A stretch of 64,000 nt of DNA from Pontibacter rufus (GTDB lineage: Bacteria > Bacteroidota > Bacteroidia > Cytophagales > Hymenobacteraceae). Each line of letters opens with the position of its first letter. The first letter of the stretch is position 1. A model generated the notes under the pieces. That model was not told the DNA's origin. It did no database searches and saw only the letters and a program-made list of their open reading frames with translations. Location of the stretch: the NCBI RefSeq assembly GCF_015694705.1, contig NZ_JADQDR010000008.1, positions 186,001-250,000 of the forward strand, read 5' to 3'. Shown piece by piece: positions 16,309 to 25,041 of this stretch. The translations under genes were made by a program, and so were the position numbers.

Positions 16309-17214
16309 ATGGCTGCCTCCAAAGTTCCGATTTATACCGCTCTGTTTGCCAACCTGGCCATTGCCATAACCAAATTCATTGCTGCATCTGTTACCGGCAG
16401 TTCTGCCATGATTTCCGAAGGGATTCACTCCCTGGTTGATACCGGAAATGAGGTGCTGCTGCTGCTGGGCATCCACAAAAGCCACAAACCAGCCGACCGG
16501 AAGCGCCCTTTCGGCTATGGCAAAGAGCTGTACTTCTGGGCATTTATTGTGTCGCTGCTGATATTTGCCGTAGGGGGTGGCATATCTATTTACGAAGGCA
16601 TTACGCACCTGATGCACCCGGAAGTGATTGAAAAGCCTTTCTGGAATTATATTGTGCTGGGTATTGCCATTGTTTTCGACGGCTTTTCGTTTTATACCGC
16701 TATCAAAGAGTTTAACAGGCAACGCGGGTCGCTGCCGTTCTGGGAAGCCGTAAACCGTAGCAAAGATCCCTCAACCTTTGTGGTGCTGTTTGAAGATGCA
16801 GCTGATGTTATCGGGTTAATTATTGCTTTCCTGGGTGTTTTTCTGGGGCATCAGTTGCAGAACCCTTACCTGGATGGTGCGGCCTCTATCCTGATTGGTT
16901 TGCTGCTGGTTGCTGTGTCGGGTTTGCTGGCCCGGGAGAGCCGCAGCCTGCTGATGGGCGAGAGTGCCGATGAGGAGCTGTTGCAGTCGGTTGTTGCCTT
17001 GGCCACTACGGACGCTGCGGTGGCCCATGTGTCACGCCCGTTATCGATGCACCTGGCACCTGAAGAAATCATACTTATACTTGCGGTAATGTTCGAGCCG
17101 CAGCTCAACAGCGCTGAGGTGGCGGCGGCCGTTATCAGAATCCGCGACACTATTCAGCAGGAGCACCCTGACTTCAGGCAAATTTTTATAGAGCCGCAAC
17201 TGCCACTACCATAG
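16309..17214 (+). CDS. Cation diffusion facilitator, ZnT9-like branch
   Basis: A 301-residue divalent metal transporter with about six helices. TM2 carries SEGIHSLVDTGNEVLLL with the metal pair His40 and Asp44. The segment KPADRKRPFGYGKELYFWAF follows, typical of the ZnT9-like branch. TM5 has VVLFEDAADVIGLI, with Glu162, Asp163 and Asp166, where the canonical Zn transporters use HxxxD, so the metal choice may differ. A C-terminal cytoplasmic domain of about 90 residues has the usual fold pattern. It is probably an exporter of Zn, Mn or Fe driven by protons. It is a single gene, diverging from the ferritin-like operon. Confidence 0.92.
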   Translation: MAASKVPIYTALFANLAIAITKFIAASVTGSSAMISEGIHSLVDTGNEVLLLLGIHKSHKPADRKRPFGYGKELYFWAFIVSLLIFAVGGGISIYEGITHLMHPEVIEKPFWNYIVLGIAIVFDGFSFYTAIKEFNRQRGSLPFWEAVNRSKDPSTFVVLFEDAADVIGLIIAFLGVFLGHQLQNPYLDGAASILIGLLLVAVSGLLARESRSLLMGESADEELLQSVVALATTDAAVAHVSRPLSMHLAPEEIILILAVMFEPQLNSAEVAAAVIRIRDTIQQEHPDFRQIFIEPQLPLP

Positions 17215-17347
17215 AGGCAGGTAGGTGATGCTTTTAAAAGATAATAAGGGATGCTTAGCAGATGGCGGGTTCGTCTTCCATAAAAGCTGTGTTGCCGCTT
17301 ACCTGCAATTGCTTGCATAAAATGGCTTCAGGGTAAAAGCAGCCGGA

Positions 17348-17683
17348 TTAATTGCCGCTATGCAGGAGCAGGCGATCCAGCATGTCTTTTATCTGGCTGG
17401 CTGTGGTTACGAGTCCGCACTCCTGCAGCCTGCCTTTGTAATAGGTGGCAATAAACGGTGTACCTGTCAGGCTGACCTGCCGGCGCGAAACCGGATTTTC
17501 AACGGCGTTCATGCGCATGAACTGAACATCTTTATAAGTGTGGTCAAGGATAAAGTCGTGATAAGCAGGCGCAAGTTCTTTGCAGACCGGACAATCATCG
17601 TCTATAAACTTGACCATTACAAAGTCATGCTTGTATACCAGCATCCGCAAATCTTTATCTGTTACTTCATCAATTAGGGGCAT
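17348..17683 (-). CDS. Thioredoxin-family protein with CPVC site
   Basis: A 111-residue cytoplasmic protein without signal peptide. FVMVKFIDDDCPVCKELAPA holds the active site Cys31-Pro-Val-Cys34, in place of the usual CGPC, and TGTPFIATY contains the cis-Pro loop. The fold order and size are those of thioredoxin. CPVC is not the standard redox motif, so the redox potential may differ. It converges with the CDF gene. A role in thiol repair is likely, but partners are unknown. Confidence 0.85.
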   Translation of the reverse strand: MPLIDEVTDKDLRMLVYKHDFVMVKFIDDDCPVCKELAPAYHDFILDHTYKDVQFMRMNAVENPVSRRQVSLTGTPFIATYYKGRLQECGLVTTASQIKDMLDRLLLHSGN

Positions 17684-17852
17684 TCGTTCATCAGCTAGAG
17701 GATTGATTCTACAGACGTAGATTTCAGTACATTAAGATTTGGCAAAGTAACGAATAATCATCGTTATAACCATAACTGCTTACAAGGAGGCGCCTGTCTG
17801 GTAATCCATACCACAAAGCCGGCGTATACAGGGGCGTACAAATGGTAAATTA

Positions 17853-18302
17853 ATGGAAAACAAAGACGAACAATTTTTACAGGCGGCGCTGGACGAAGCC
17901 AGAAAAGGCTATGCCGAAGGCGGTATTCCAATCGGATCGGTGCTGGTATACGAGGGCCGCATACTTGGCCGGGGCCATAACAAGCGGGTGCAGCAGGGCA
18001 GCGTGGTGCTGCATGGCGAAATGGATGCCCTGGAGAATGCCGGCCGGCAGCCTGCCGCCGTTTACCGGCAGTGCACCCTTTACACCACCCTGTCGCCCTG
18101 CCCCATGTGTTCGGGCACCATTTTGCTGTACGGCATCCCCAAAGTCGTTATCGGTGAAAACAAAACATTTATGGGCGAGGAAGAACTGCTGAAGTCGCGG
18201 GGTGTGGAGGTGCGCATAGCTGATAACGCCCCGTGTTACGAACTGATGCAGCAGTTTATTCGCGAGAAACCCGATCTCTGGAACGAGGATATTGGTGTGT
18301 AA
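17853..18302 (+). CDS. Cytosine deaminase of the yeast Fcy1 type
   Basis: A 149-residue zinc deaminase of the CDA superfamily. The zinc site is His54-Gly-Glu56 (VLHGEMDALENAGR) and PCPMC (Cys83, Cys86). Around it the sequence follows yeast cytosine deaminase closely: EGGIPIGSVLV, LGRGHNKRVQQGS, TLYTTLSPCPMCSGTILLYG, IPKVVIGENKTF and the end DLWNEDIGV, where yeast has W-x-EDIG. TadA and guanine deaminase lack this C-terminal motif and the LHGE form, so salvage of free cytosine to uracil is the better call. E. coli CodA, which does the same reaction, is unrelated in fold. No pyrimidine genes are next to it. Confidence 0.85.
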   Translation: MENKDEQFLQAALDEARKGYAEGGIPIGSVLVYEGRILGRGHNKRVQQGSVVLHGEMDALENAGRQPAAVYRQCTLYTTLSPCPMCSGTILLYGIPKVVIGENKTFMGEEELLKSRGVEVRIADNAPCYELMQQFIREKPDLWNEDIGV

Positions 18303-18531
18303 GCCAGGGTGCCGGCGCAGGTACTTTATACCTGCTGCCACATAGCAGGGCAAGTCGGAATATAATATGCCGGGCCTGCTTCTGTACTTATAACTTTAAG
18401 CCTCTTACCCTGGTGCAGCTCCGGGCAAAACCGGCCGGATTATCAGGATAAAAAATAATGAATTAATCTTCTATATTATTGAACTATAAGTTGCCTGTAA
18501 ATGTCTGATTTATAAGAAAACAAACCAGACT

Positions 18532-18807
18532 ATGAGAGAATTAGACAGCATTCGGGAAGGATTAGCCAACAGCAACACGCTCTTGCTTAAGTATCAGGAC
18601 AAAGGGGTAGAATGTGCCTTTGTGCGGGAAGGGCTCGTAAAAAATAACATTCTTATACAGGATAAGGTGCTGGCCGAGGCCCTGCACAGCAAAAGCATAA
18701 ATGGTATTATTGAAGGCGACAATTTCCAGACGCTGAGAAACAACTATAGCTGGTTTTCGCTGAGTGTGAAATCCAAAAGACTTTACCAGGAACTGCAGCA
18801 CGCTTAA
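18532..18807 (+). CDS. Small protein of unknown function (91 residues)
   Basis: A 91-residue, soluble, mostly helical protein starting MRELDSIREGLANSNTLLLK. No signal peptide, membrane helix or known motif is seen. Coding is supported by its isolation as the only good open frame in 18303-18873 and by a strong terminator 66 bases after its stop. It is likely monocistronic. I do not recognise the family. Confidence 0.6.
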   Translation: MRELDSIREGLANSNTLLLKYQDKGVECAFVREGLVKNNILIQDKVLAEALHSKSINGIIEGDNFQTLRNNYSWFSLSVKSKRLYQELQHA

Positions 18808-18873
18808 TAGTTTTCCCATCGGAAACGCCATACCTGCTAAAACTGCTAAAAGCTTTTACTAACAATATTCATC

Positions 18874-18922
18874 AAAAAGGGCACCTCTCTTCCGAACAGG
18901 CCGGAAGAGAGGTGCCCTTTTT
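18874..18922. terminator. Bidirectional terminator
   Basis: A 21-base perfect stem (arms 18874-18894 and 18902-18922, core GGGCACCTCTCTTCC) with a 7-base loop and A/T tails on both sides. It lies between the convergent 91-residue gene and the STAS-like gene at 18944. Confidence 0.9.
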
Positions 18923-18943
18923 GTCTTACTTCAGTGTGCTTTC

Positions 18944-19360
18944 TTAGGCCGAATGCCTGCTCTCATAAAGCTGCAGCCATTCCATGGCTTCTTCCATTGT
19001 TTTGCAATGCTTAAATGCTAACTGGAAGCTGTAAGTCTGGCTGGCCTGTTCGGTCAGGTTGTCTATCACCAGATAACTGAAGACGTCGCCATTGCCGATG
19101 CGGGCCATTTTCCTGACTTTTGTGTTGGCCAGCAAAGGGCAAAACTCGCGCAGTAACCATTGCTGTTCCGGAATTACCAGCGTAGGCAGTTTTTCAGAAT
19201 CTATAATCAGGTAATAAACCTCCTCCTGCAGCAAACGCACCAGATTCCTGACGCCGGTCCTGTATTCTTCGCTGCTTACACTCCGCTTCCACTTCGCGTA
19301 CAGGAGATTCTGCTCCCCGTACAACTTAATTTCCAGATAATCTTCATCGGTGCTGTACAT
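18944..19360 (-). CDS. STAS/SpoIIAA-like small protein
   Basis: A 138-residue soluble protein with alternating strands and helices: DYLEIKLYGEQNLLYAKWKR, LLQEEVYYLIIDSEKLPTL, VRKMARIGNGDVFSYLVID and a C-terminal helix EEAMEWLQLYE. The arrangement resembles the SpoIIAA-like/STAS fold, and a second, distant paralogue lies at 23224. No conserved phosphorylatable serine can be named. On the minus strand AAGGAGGG (19372-19365) lies 4 bases before the ATG, a strong Shine-Dalgarno. It is monocistronic. Confidence 0.65.
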   Translation of the reverse strand: MYSTDEDYLEIKLYGEQNLLYAKWKRSVSSEEYRTGVRNLVRLLQEEVYYLIIDSEKLPTLVIPEQQWLLREFCPLLANTKVRKMARIGNGDVFSYLVIDNLTEQASQTYSFQLAFKHCKTMEEAMEWLQLYESRHSA

Positions 19361-20060
19361 GTTGCCCTCCTTTTTGTTTTCAAAATTATCTTATAACTGT
19401 TTCGATTTCACCTGAAAGTATTCTTGCCGGTGTAACTTGTTTTCCCTGCTATACCCTTAAGGTATAACCAATTTTAATGGGGTAGCAGGTATAAATATAA
19501 TAAGATAAGCATGCTGCTGCTTCCGGCTGAAGCCGTTTTACAGCTTTGTGTTGCCCTTATTTTCTTGTGTTTAAATATACTATTTTATTTAATAACATGT
19601 TATTTCCGATATATTTAATTTTTTATAACAATTAGCTAACCGATTTTTCAGCATAGAAAAAATTTCCCTGTTTTCTGGCTTTCTGATAAATATCTGGGAA
19701 ACAACCTCTTTAGCAGGTGGATAGTAGAATGTAAATTTTCTATACATACATCGAACTCACTATGTTCAATCAGTTTGCTGCATGCCGGGAAAATGGTGCA
19801 ATTTTAAAGTGCGCTGCTGCCGTTTTGCCGCGTTGTGGCAGAATTGAATACCCCATAGGACCGTTACTAGCATCAGGCAACTATACAAACTGCAGCCCGG
19901 CAAGCCAGGCCAGGTATATTTCTGTGTCCCGGTTGTAGATGAGGAGGGGCAGGAACAGGTTTATTTTATAAATCCGCAACTTGAGCTATCTTTACTTTAT
20001 TAATCCTGATGCTTTCCCGCATCTTTCACCTGATTTGATTGCTCTTAACCAGCCGCCCTC
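19361..20060. other. 700-base gap; mostly AT-rich, possible coding remnant at the right end
   Basis: 19361-19760 is AT-rich and holds the promoter of the STAS-like gene. In 19762-20003 two overlapping frames look faintly protein-like. One starts with ATG at 19762 and runs 58 codons; the other ends at 20003 and reads GKPGQVYFCVPVVDEEGQEQ then VYFINPQLELSLLY. Together they could be a short gene broken by a frameshift, but there is no family match. The promoter of the GH92 gene must lie at the right end; TATCTTTAC at about 19987 is near the -7 consensus. Confidence 0.3.
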
Positions 20061-22379
20061 ATGAAAAGAATAATGCTCGTTGCCCTTGTGCTTGCCCCTG
20101 TACTTTCCTTTGCACAGGCCAGGCCCGCCGGTAACTTTATACAGTATGTAAACCCCTTGATTGGCACCGCTAAAATGGGCCATACCTATCCCGGAGCTAC
20201 CGTGCCTTTCGGCATGGTGCAGCTTAGTCCTGACACCGATACCATACCTTACGCCGTAAATGGCAAGTATAACCCCGATGTATACAAGTATTGCGCCGGT
20301 TACCAGTACGACGACAAAACCATAGTTGGCTTCAGCCACACGCATTTCAGCGGCACCGGGCACTCCGATTTGGGTGATTTCCTGATAATGCCCACCACCG
20401 GCAAACTGCAGCTGAACCCCGGCACCGCAGACAGGCCGCAGAGCGGGTACCGGTCGGCTTTCTCGCATAAAAACGAAGTGGCCGAACCTGCTTATTACAA
20501 GGTAAAGCTTGATGACGATAACATCACCGCCGAAATGACGGCTACTACCCGCGTGGGCATGCACCAGTATACTTTCCCGAAATCGGATACAGCACATGTT
20601 ATACTTGACCTGATGCACGGCATCTATAACTACGACGACAAGAATGTATGGACCTTTGTGCGCGTAGAGAACGATACCCTCATCACCGGTTACAGGCAGA
20701 CGAACGGCTGGGCACGCACCCGCACCGTGTACTTTGCCATGTCTTTTAACAAGCCCTTTTACCAGTATGGCAACAAGGATTACAGCGAAGTGCAGCCTTA
20801 CAAAGGCTTCTGGCGCAAGTTCGACCAGACCAGGAACTTCCCTGAGTTTGCCGGTAAAAAGCTGCGCGCCTACTTCGATTTCAAAACAGAAGAAGGGGAG
20901 AAGATAAAGATAAAATTTGCCTTGTCGCCGGTAAGTACGGCGGGCGCACTGGCCAACATGCGTGCCGAGATTCCGGGCTGGGATTTTGAGCAGGTAAAGC
21001 AGCAAAGTCAGGCGCTGTGGAACAAGGAACTGAGCAAAATTGCCGTGAAGGCAGGCAGCAAGGACGATATGGTAAATTTCTATACTGCCTTGTATCATAC
21101 TTTTCTGGGCCCTACAACTTTTATGGACGTGGATGGCAGCTACCGCGGCCTCGACCAGAATAACCACCAGGCAAAAGGCTTTACCAACTATACTACTTTC
21201 TCGCTCTGGGACACCTACCGCGCGCTGCATCCTTTCTTTAACATTGTGCAGCCCAAACGCAATGCCGATATGATTCAGTCGATGCTGGCGCACTATGACC
21301 AGAGCGCCGAGCACATGCTGCCGGTGTGGTCGCACTATGGCAATGAGAACTGGTGTATGATTGGCTACCACAGTGTGCCCGTTATCGCAGATGCGGTTAT
21401 CAAGGGCAATGCTGATTTTGATGTGAACAAAGCGCTGGATGCCTGCATTGCTACCGCCCGCACCGGTTACTACGACGGGCTGGACTATTACATGCAGTTG
21501 GGCTTTGTGCCCGAGGATAAAAACAGCTCCTCGGTATCTAAAACGCTGGAGTATGCCTACGACGACTGGTGCATTGCGCAGATGGCCAAAAAGCTGAACC
21601 GCCCTGCTGTGTACGAGGAGTTTATGAAACGCGCGCAGAACTATAAAAACGTGTATGATGCCAAAACCGGCTTTACGCGCCCGAAGCTAAGCGACGGCAC
21701 CTGGAAAAAGGAATTCGATCCGCTGGACACGCACGGGCAGGGCTTTATTGAGGGCAACTCCTGGAACTATAGCCTCTACGTGCCGCAGGACCCGGAGCAG
21801 CTGATTGCCATGATGGGCGGCAAAAGTACTTTTGTGACGCACCTCGACTCGCTGTTTACCATGCACCTGCCAGATAAGTATTTTGAGAACACCGAAGATA
21901 TTTCGCGCGACGGCATTATCGGTAACTATGTGCATGGCAACGAGCCGTCGCACCACGTGGCGTACCTTTACAACTGGACCGACCAGCCCTGGAAAACACA
22001 GGAGCGCGTGCGCATGATCCTGAAAGCCATGTATAAACCGACGGTTGACGGGCTGGGCGGCAACGACGACTGCGGCCAGATGAACGCTTGGTACCTCTTC
22101 AGCTCGCTTGGGTTTTACCCGGTAGCGCCCGGCTCCGTGCAATACGCCATCGGCAGCCCGGCCATTCAGCAGGCCACCATCCGCCTCGAAAACGGCAAAA
22201 GCTTTACCATCAACACCAGGCACCAGAGCGATAAGAATGTATATGTGCAGAAGGTCAAACTGAACGGTAAAACCCTGGAGCGCGGCTATCTCACCCACAA
22301 CGATATTATGCAGGGCGGCAACATTACATTTTACATGGGAGCCAAACCAAACAAAAGGCAGCTGAGCATGGCCTTGTAA
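20061..22379 (+). CDS. GH92 family alpha-mannosidase, secreted
   Basis: A 772-residue glycoside hydrolase. The signal peptide (IMLVALVLAPVLSFAQA) ends near residue 20. Family features are FIQYVNPLIGTAKMGHTYPG, ATVPFGMVQLSPDTDT, GFSHTHFSGTGHSDLGDF, TFSLWDTYRALHPF and GGNDDCGQMNAWYLFSSLGF, in the right order over the full length. GH92 enzymes are calcium-dependent exo-acting alpha-mannosidases that trim mannose from glycans such as N-glycans or mannans. No lipobox is present, so it is probably periplasmic. A phosphomannose-isomerase-like cupin gene lies downstream with a palindromic repeat between them; both may serve mannose use. Confidence 0.96.
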   Translation: MKRIMLVALVLAPVLSFAQARPAGNFIQYVNPLIGTAKMGHTYPGATVPFGMVQLSPDTDTIPYAVNGKYNPDVYKYCAGYQYDDKTIVGFSHTHFSGTGHSDLGDFLIMPTTGKLQLNPGTADRPQSGYRSAFSHKNEVAEPAYYKVKLDDDNITAEMTATTRVGMHQYTFPKSDTAHVILDLMHGIYNYDDKNVWTFVRVENDTLITGYRQTNGWARTRTVYFAMSFNKPFYQYGNKDYSEVQPYKGFWRKFDQTRNFPEFAGKKLRAYFDFKTEEGEKIKIKFALSPVSTAGALANMRAEIPGWDFEQVKQQSQALWNKELSKIAVKAGSKDDMVNFYTALYHTFLGPTTFMDVDGSYRGLDQNNHQAKGFTNYTTFSLWDTYRALHPFFNIVQPKRNADMIQSMLAHYDQSAEHMLPVWSHYGNENWCMIGYHSVPVIADAVIKGNADFDVNKALDACIATARTGYYDGLDYYMQLGFVPEDKNSSSVSKTLEYAYDDWCIAQMAKKLNRPAVYEEFMKRAQNYKNVYDAKTGFTRPKLSDGTWKKEFDPLDTHGQGFIEGNSWNYSLYVPQDPEQLIAMMGGKSTFVTHLDSLFTMHLPDKYFENTEDISRDGIIGNYVHGNEPSHHVAYLYNWTDQPWKTQERVRMILKAMYKPTVDGLGGNDDCGQMNAWYLFSSLGFYPVAPGSVQYAIGSPAIQQATIRLENGKSFTINTRHQSDKNVYVQKVKLNGKTLERGYLTHNDIMQGGNITFYMGAKPNKRQLSMAL

Positions 22380-22445
22380 ATACAGGCTTTGTGATCTACA
22401 TCTTTCCGGCTACGCAAGTATAATCCCGCTGGTGTCTGAAGTCTA

Positions 22446-22517
22446 GCTGGTGCGAGCTTGTAGCTCGTACCTTCTTTCTGTGGATGTAAAAGGTGCGAAC
22501 TACAAGCTTGCACCAGC
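22446..22517. repeat. Nested palindromic repeat, GCTGGTGCGAGCTTG family, copy 2
   Basis: Arms 22446-22471 and 22492-22517 are inverted copies with few mismatches. It lies between the GH92 and cupin genes, which run in the same direction. Confidence 0.82.
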
Positions 22518-22606
22518 AAATACGAGTCTGAATACTGAGAAATAAAATTTAATGTGCATTTTTGGGCTGATAAAATAATGCAGCAACCTTAAGCCTATTA
22601 TAAAAC

Positions 22607-23110
22607 ATGGAATCATCGCAAAACAAGCAGGAAGTTTTTAAAGAAATCGAGCAGAAATTAACAGAGCAGGGGTTCACCATTGATGCGCAGGATCAGACAC
22701 GCCCCTGGGGTGGTTTCTTCGTGATAAAGGAGGAACAGGCACAAAAGTTTGCAGATACTTATTTCGATGGCATGTCTGTTGACCAACTGAAGATCTCCGG
22801 CAAGTTAAGCCCTAAAATTTTGGTTGTGGCGCCGGATAAGCGCCTCTCGTGGCAATACCACCACCGCCGCGCCGAAATCTGGAAAGTTGTAAAAGGTAAA
22901 GTAGGCGTGGTTACCAGCGACACGGACGAAGAAGCCGATCTGCAGGAATTGATGCCCGGCGAACTGATAACCCTGCAGCAGGGCGAGCGCCACCGTTTGG
23001 TAGGGTTGAAGGAGTGGGGCGTGCTGGCCGAAATCTGGCAACATACCGATGTGGAATTGCCCTCCAATGAAGACGATATCGTGCGCGTGCAGGACGATTT
23101 CGGTCGCTAA
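22607..23110 (+). CDS. Cupin, phosphomannose isomerase type II-like
   Basis: A 167-residue cupin. RPWGGF near the N-terminus, KILVVAPDKRLSWQYHHRRA with metal-type His85, His86 and Glu90, the second cupin half GELITLQQGERHRL, and WQHTDVELPSNEDDIVRVQD are the pattern of type II mannose-6-phosphate isomerase-like cupins, whose mannose-1-phosphate guanylyltransferase partner is absent here. It may interconvert mannose-6-phosphate and fructose-6-phosphate. It follows the alpha-mannosidase, which would supply mannose, but a kinase is not in the window. Confidence 0.83.
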   Translation: MESSQNKQEVFKEIEQKLTEQGFTIDAQDQTRPWGGFFVIKEEQAQKFADTYFDGMSVDQLKISGKLSPKILVVAPDKRLSWQYHHRRAEIWKVVKGKVGVVTSDTDEEADLQELMPGELITLQQGERHRLVGLKEWGVLAEIWQHTDVELPSNEDDIVRVQDDFGR

Positions 23111-23128
23111 GTCGCTAGCATGAGATGG

Positions 23129-23182
23129 GTTTTCCGCTTTCCTGAAAAATTCGTTGAACATAAATCCGGGAAAGCGGAAAAC
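23129..23182 (+). terminator. Terminator-like hairpin after the cupin gene
   Basis: Arms GTTTTCCGCTTTCC (23129-23142) and GGAAAGCGGAAAAC (23169-23182) are perfect inverted copies over 14 bases with a 26-base loop, followed by TTTATATTTG. The last eight bases also match a -7 box (TATATTTG, 23185-23192) for the next gene, though no -33 box at a proper distance is seen. Confidence 0.55.
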
Positions 23183-23223
23183 TTTATATTTGCAGCAAAC
23201 TTTTAGCTTAGCCCCGACCTAAT

Positions 23224-23637
23224 ATGCCCCAGGAACTTACCAACTCGTTTGGCAAAGTGTTTTTAACGATATACAAGGACGAGCGGAACAGGTGGATACA
23301 TGTTAACTGGATGGGATACCTGACAGCAGATAACATCAAAGCTGGTGCTGCTGCTTATACTGCGGCGTTGGCGAATGCAGGCTTTGATTGCGTGCTGAAT
23401 GATACCCGCCTTATTATCGGCTCCTGGAATCACTCCCTGGATTGGGCGCTGCAGGAGTGGTCGCCTAATGCAGCTAAGGCGGGCCTGAAACATCTTGCTA
23501 TGGTTACTACTCCCGAAACTTTTGCCGGTTCTACTGCTGCCGCTTTTTACGCTAATCTCGAAGCGTTCCAGGCCCAGGTTTTCGACGACATGGATAATGC
23601 GAAACAATGGCTACGGCAGTATTCCCTGAACAGGTAG
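23224..23637 (+). CDS. STAS/SpoIIAA-like small protein, second copy
   Basis: A 137-residue soluble protein. WIHVNWMGYLTADNIKAGAA, FDCVLNDTRLIIGSWNHSLD, LKHLAMVTTPETFAGSTAAA and DDMDNAKQWLRQY show the same strand-helix order as the protein at 18944, with short identities such as the final (A/E)xxWL. Bacteroidota genomes carry many such proteins, often of unknown role. It is not clearly linked to the cupin upstream. Confidence 0.65.
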   Translation: MPQELTNSFGKVFLTIYKDERNRWIHVNWMGYLTADNIKAGAAAYTAALANAGFDCVLNDTRLIIGSWNHSLDWALQEWSPNAAKAGLKHLAMVTTPETFAGSTAAAFYANLEAFQAQVFDDMDNAKQWLRQYSLNR

Positions 23638-23728
23638 CAAGGGTCTTTAACGCTGCCGTTCTACCATTCTATCAGTCAGTCATAGTTAAAGCAGTTCGCG
23701 GCAAAATCCGGCTGCTATCAAGAGAACT

Positions 23729-24793
23729 TTATACCACATCCAGTACTACATCGCCGCCTACCGGGTAGCCGACGCAGGTAAGGGCGAGGCCTTTTTTCAG
23801 GTCTTTTTCGGTGAGCACTTCGTTGTACGACATCCATACCTGCCCGCGGGTACAGTGTGCTGCACAGCTGCCGCATTTGCCGGCTTCGCAACTGTAGGGC
23901 AGCGCCACTCCTTTCTTTCTGGCAGCCTGCAATATGGTTTGCGGGTACTGTACCATCAGCTGGTGTTCCTGGTTGCGGAAGCGAAGTATAACCTGGTGTG
24001 GTGCTGTATCGGGTGGTGTGATTCTGACTGCTACTTTGGTGGTGCTGAAGCTCTCCTTCCGGATGTTGTCTTTGGGCACATCTACCTGCCGCAACGCATA
24101 ATAGCACATACGCATGTAGTTAACAGGGCCGCACAGGTAAAACAATGCCCGATCATAAGGAGCCACCGCATACTCCCGTAACAATAACTGCAGCAGATCT
24201 TTGTAGAGCCTGGCGCGGGCCAGATTGGGTGCGTCGCTGAGCAGGTATTCTACGTGTAGCTGTCCTCTAAATCTTTCTGCCAGTTGATCCAGGTCATCCC
24301 GGAAGATGATGCTATTGCGGGAAGAGTTGCTGTAAAGAAGCACTACGTGCAGCTGCGGGTACGTATAAAGTATAGTTTTGAGCAATGAGAAAACAGGTGT
24401 GATGCCGCTTCCGGCAGCCAGCAGAAAAACCTGTTTATACCTGCCGGTATCATCCGGTAACGTAAAAAGGCCTGCTGCCCCAATTGTAAGCAGTTTATCG
24501 CCTATACGTGCCTGATCTACGAGCCGGCGCGAGAAAAAGCCGTTGGGCACTCTTTTTACACCTATCGCCAGCGGCTCCTGCAAAGCTGGTGCAGACGTAA
24601 TGGAGTAGGAGCGGCGCATTTCGGTGCCGTGCTCCTGGTGCACGAAGGTGAGGTATTGCCCCGGATTATACGTAATTGCCCGGGCATCATCGGCGCCAAA
24701 CACAAAGGTTTTAAAGCCCGGCGCCTCTTCTTTTATAGCGGTGATGGTAAGCGGTTTGTAAAGGGAAGGTGTCGCTGTGTCAGTGTCTGTCAT
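23729..24793 (-). CDS. Ferredoxin-NADP-type oxidoreductase with C-terminal 2Fe-2S domain (PaaE-like)
   Basis: A 354-residue three-domain flavoprotein. The FAD domain (residues 10-110) has the RxYS motif in MRRSYSITSAP (61-64). The NAD(P) domain starts with VFLLAAGSGITPVFSLLKTI, and the C-terminal plant-type ferredoxin domain has Cys302, Cys307, Cys310 and Cys340 in CEAGKCGSC and ALTC. This is the layout of phenylacetate-CoA oxygenase reductase PaaE and of HCP reductase. It passes electrons from NAD(P)H to a partner oxygenase or reductase; no such partner lies beside it and no phenylacetate genes are seen, so the specific role is open. It is monocistronic. Confidence 0.9.
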   Translation of the reverse strand: MTDTDTATPSLYKPLTITAIKEEAPGFKTFVFGADDARAITYNPGQYLTFVHQEHGTEMRRSYSITSAPALQEPLAIGVKRVPNGFFSRRLVDQARIGDKLLTIGAAGLFTLPDDTGRYKQVFLLAAGSGITPVFSLLKTILYTYPQLHVVLLYSNSSRNSIIFRDDLDQLAERFRGQLHVEYLLSDAPNLARARLYKDLLQLLLREYAVAPYDRALFYLCGPVNYMRMCYYALRQVDVPKDNIRKESFSTTKVAVRITPPDTAPHQVILRFRNQEHQLMVQYPQTILQAARKKGVALPYSCEAGKCGSCAAHCTRGQVWMSYNEVLTEKDLKKGLALTCVGYPVGGDVVLDVV

Positions 24794-24945
24794 AAGCTGC
24801 TTTTTTACTTCTTACGGTGCAGGGCTGTTATTGGCTTCCACAGTGTATCGGAAGTCAGGATTTATACTTGCGCTTAAAATGGTAACTGCATTAATAGGGA
24901 GCTGGAGAACATTAAACTTATACTTGTTTATACCTGCCTTAAAGC

Positions 24946-24982
24946 AAACAGGCTTTCCGGTCGCGCGCCGGAAAGCCTGTTT
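24946..24982. terminator. Terminator-like hairpin after the SusA-like gene
   Basis: A 15-base perfect stem (AAACAGGCTTTCCGG at 24946-24960, complement at 24968-24982) with a 7-base loop. The T tract is better on the + strand, so on the minus strand it is a weaker terminator. It marks the end of the sus region. Confidence 0.6.
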
Positions 24983-25041
24983 TTATACTTTGGCCGTTTT
25001 CGGCGGGCCATACCTGCTGCCACTGCAGGCATGAACCCCGG

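Noticed and set aside
17853..18302. tRNA adenosine deaminase TadA
   Set aside because: The deaminase motifs would allow it, but the full-length pattern and the C-terminal W-x-EDIG end fit yeast cytosine deaminase better.
19992..21371. A 459-codon open frame on the - strand
   Set aside because: Antisense to the GH92 gene, which is full length and has family motifs; no motif in the antisense frame.
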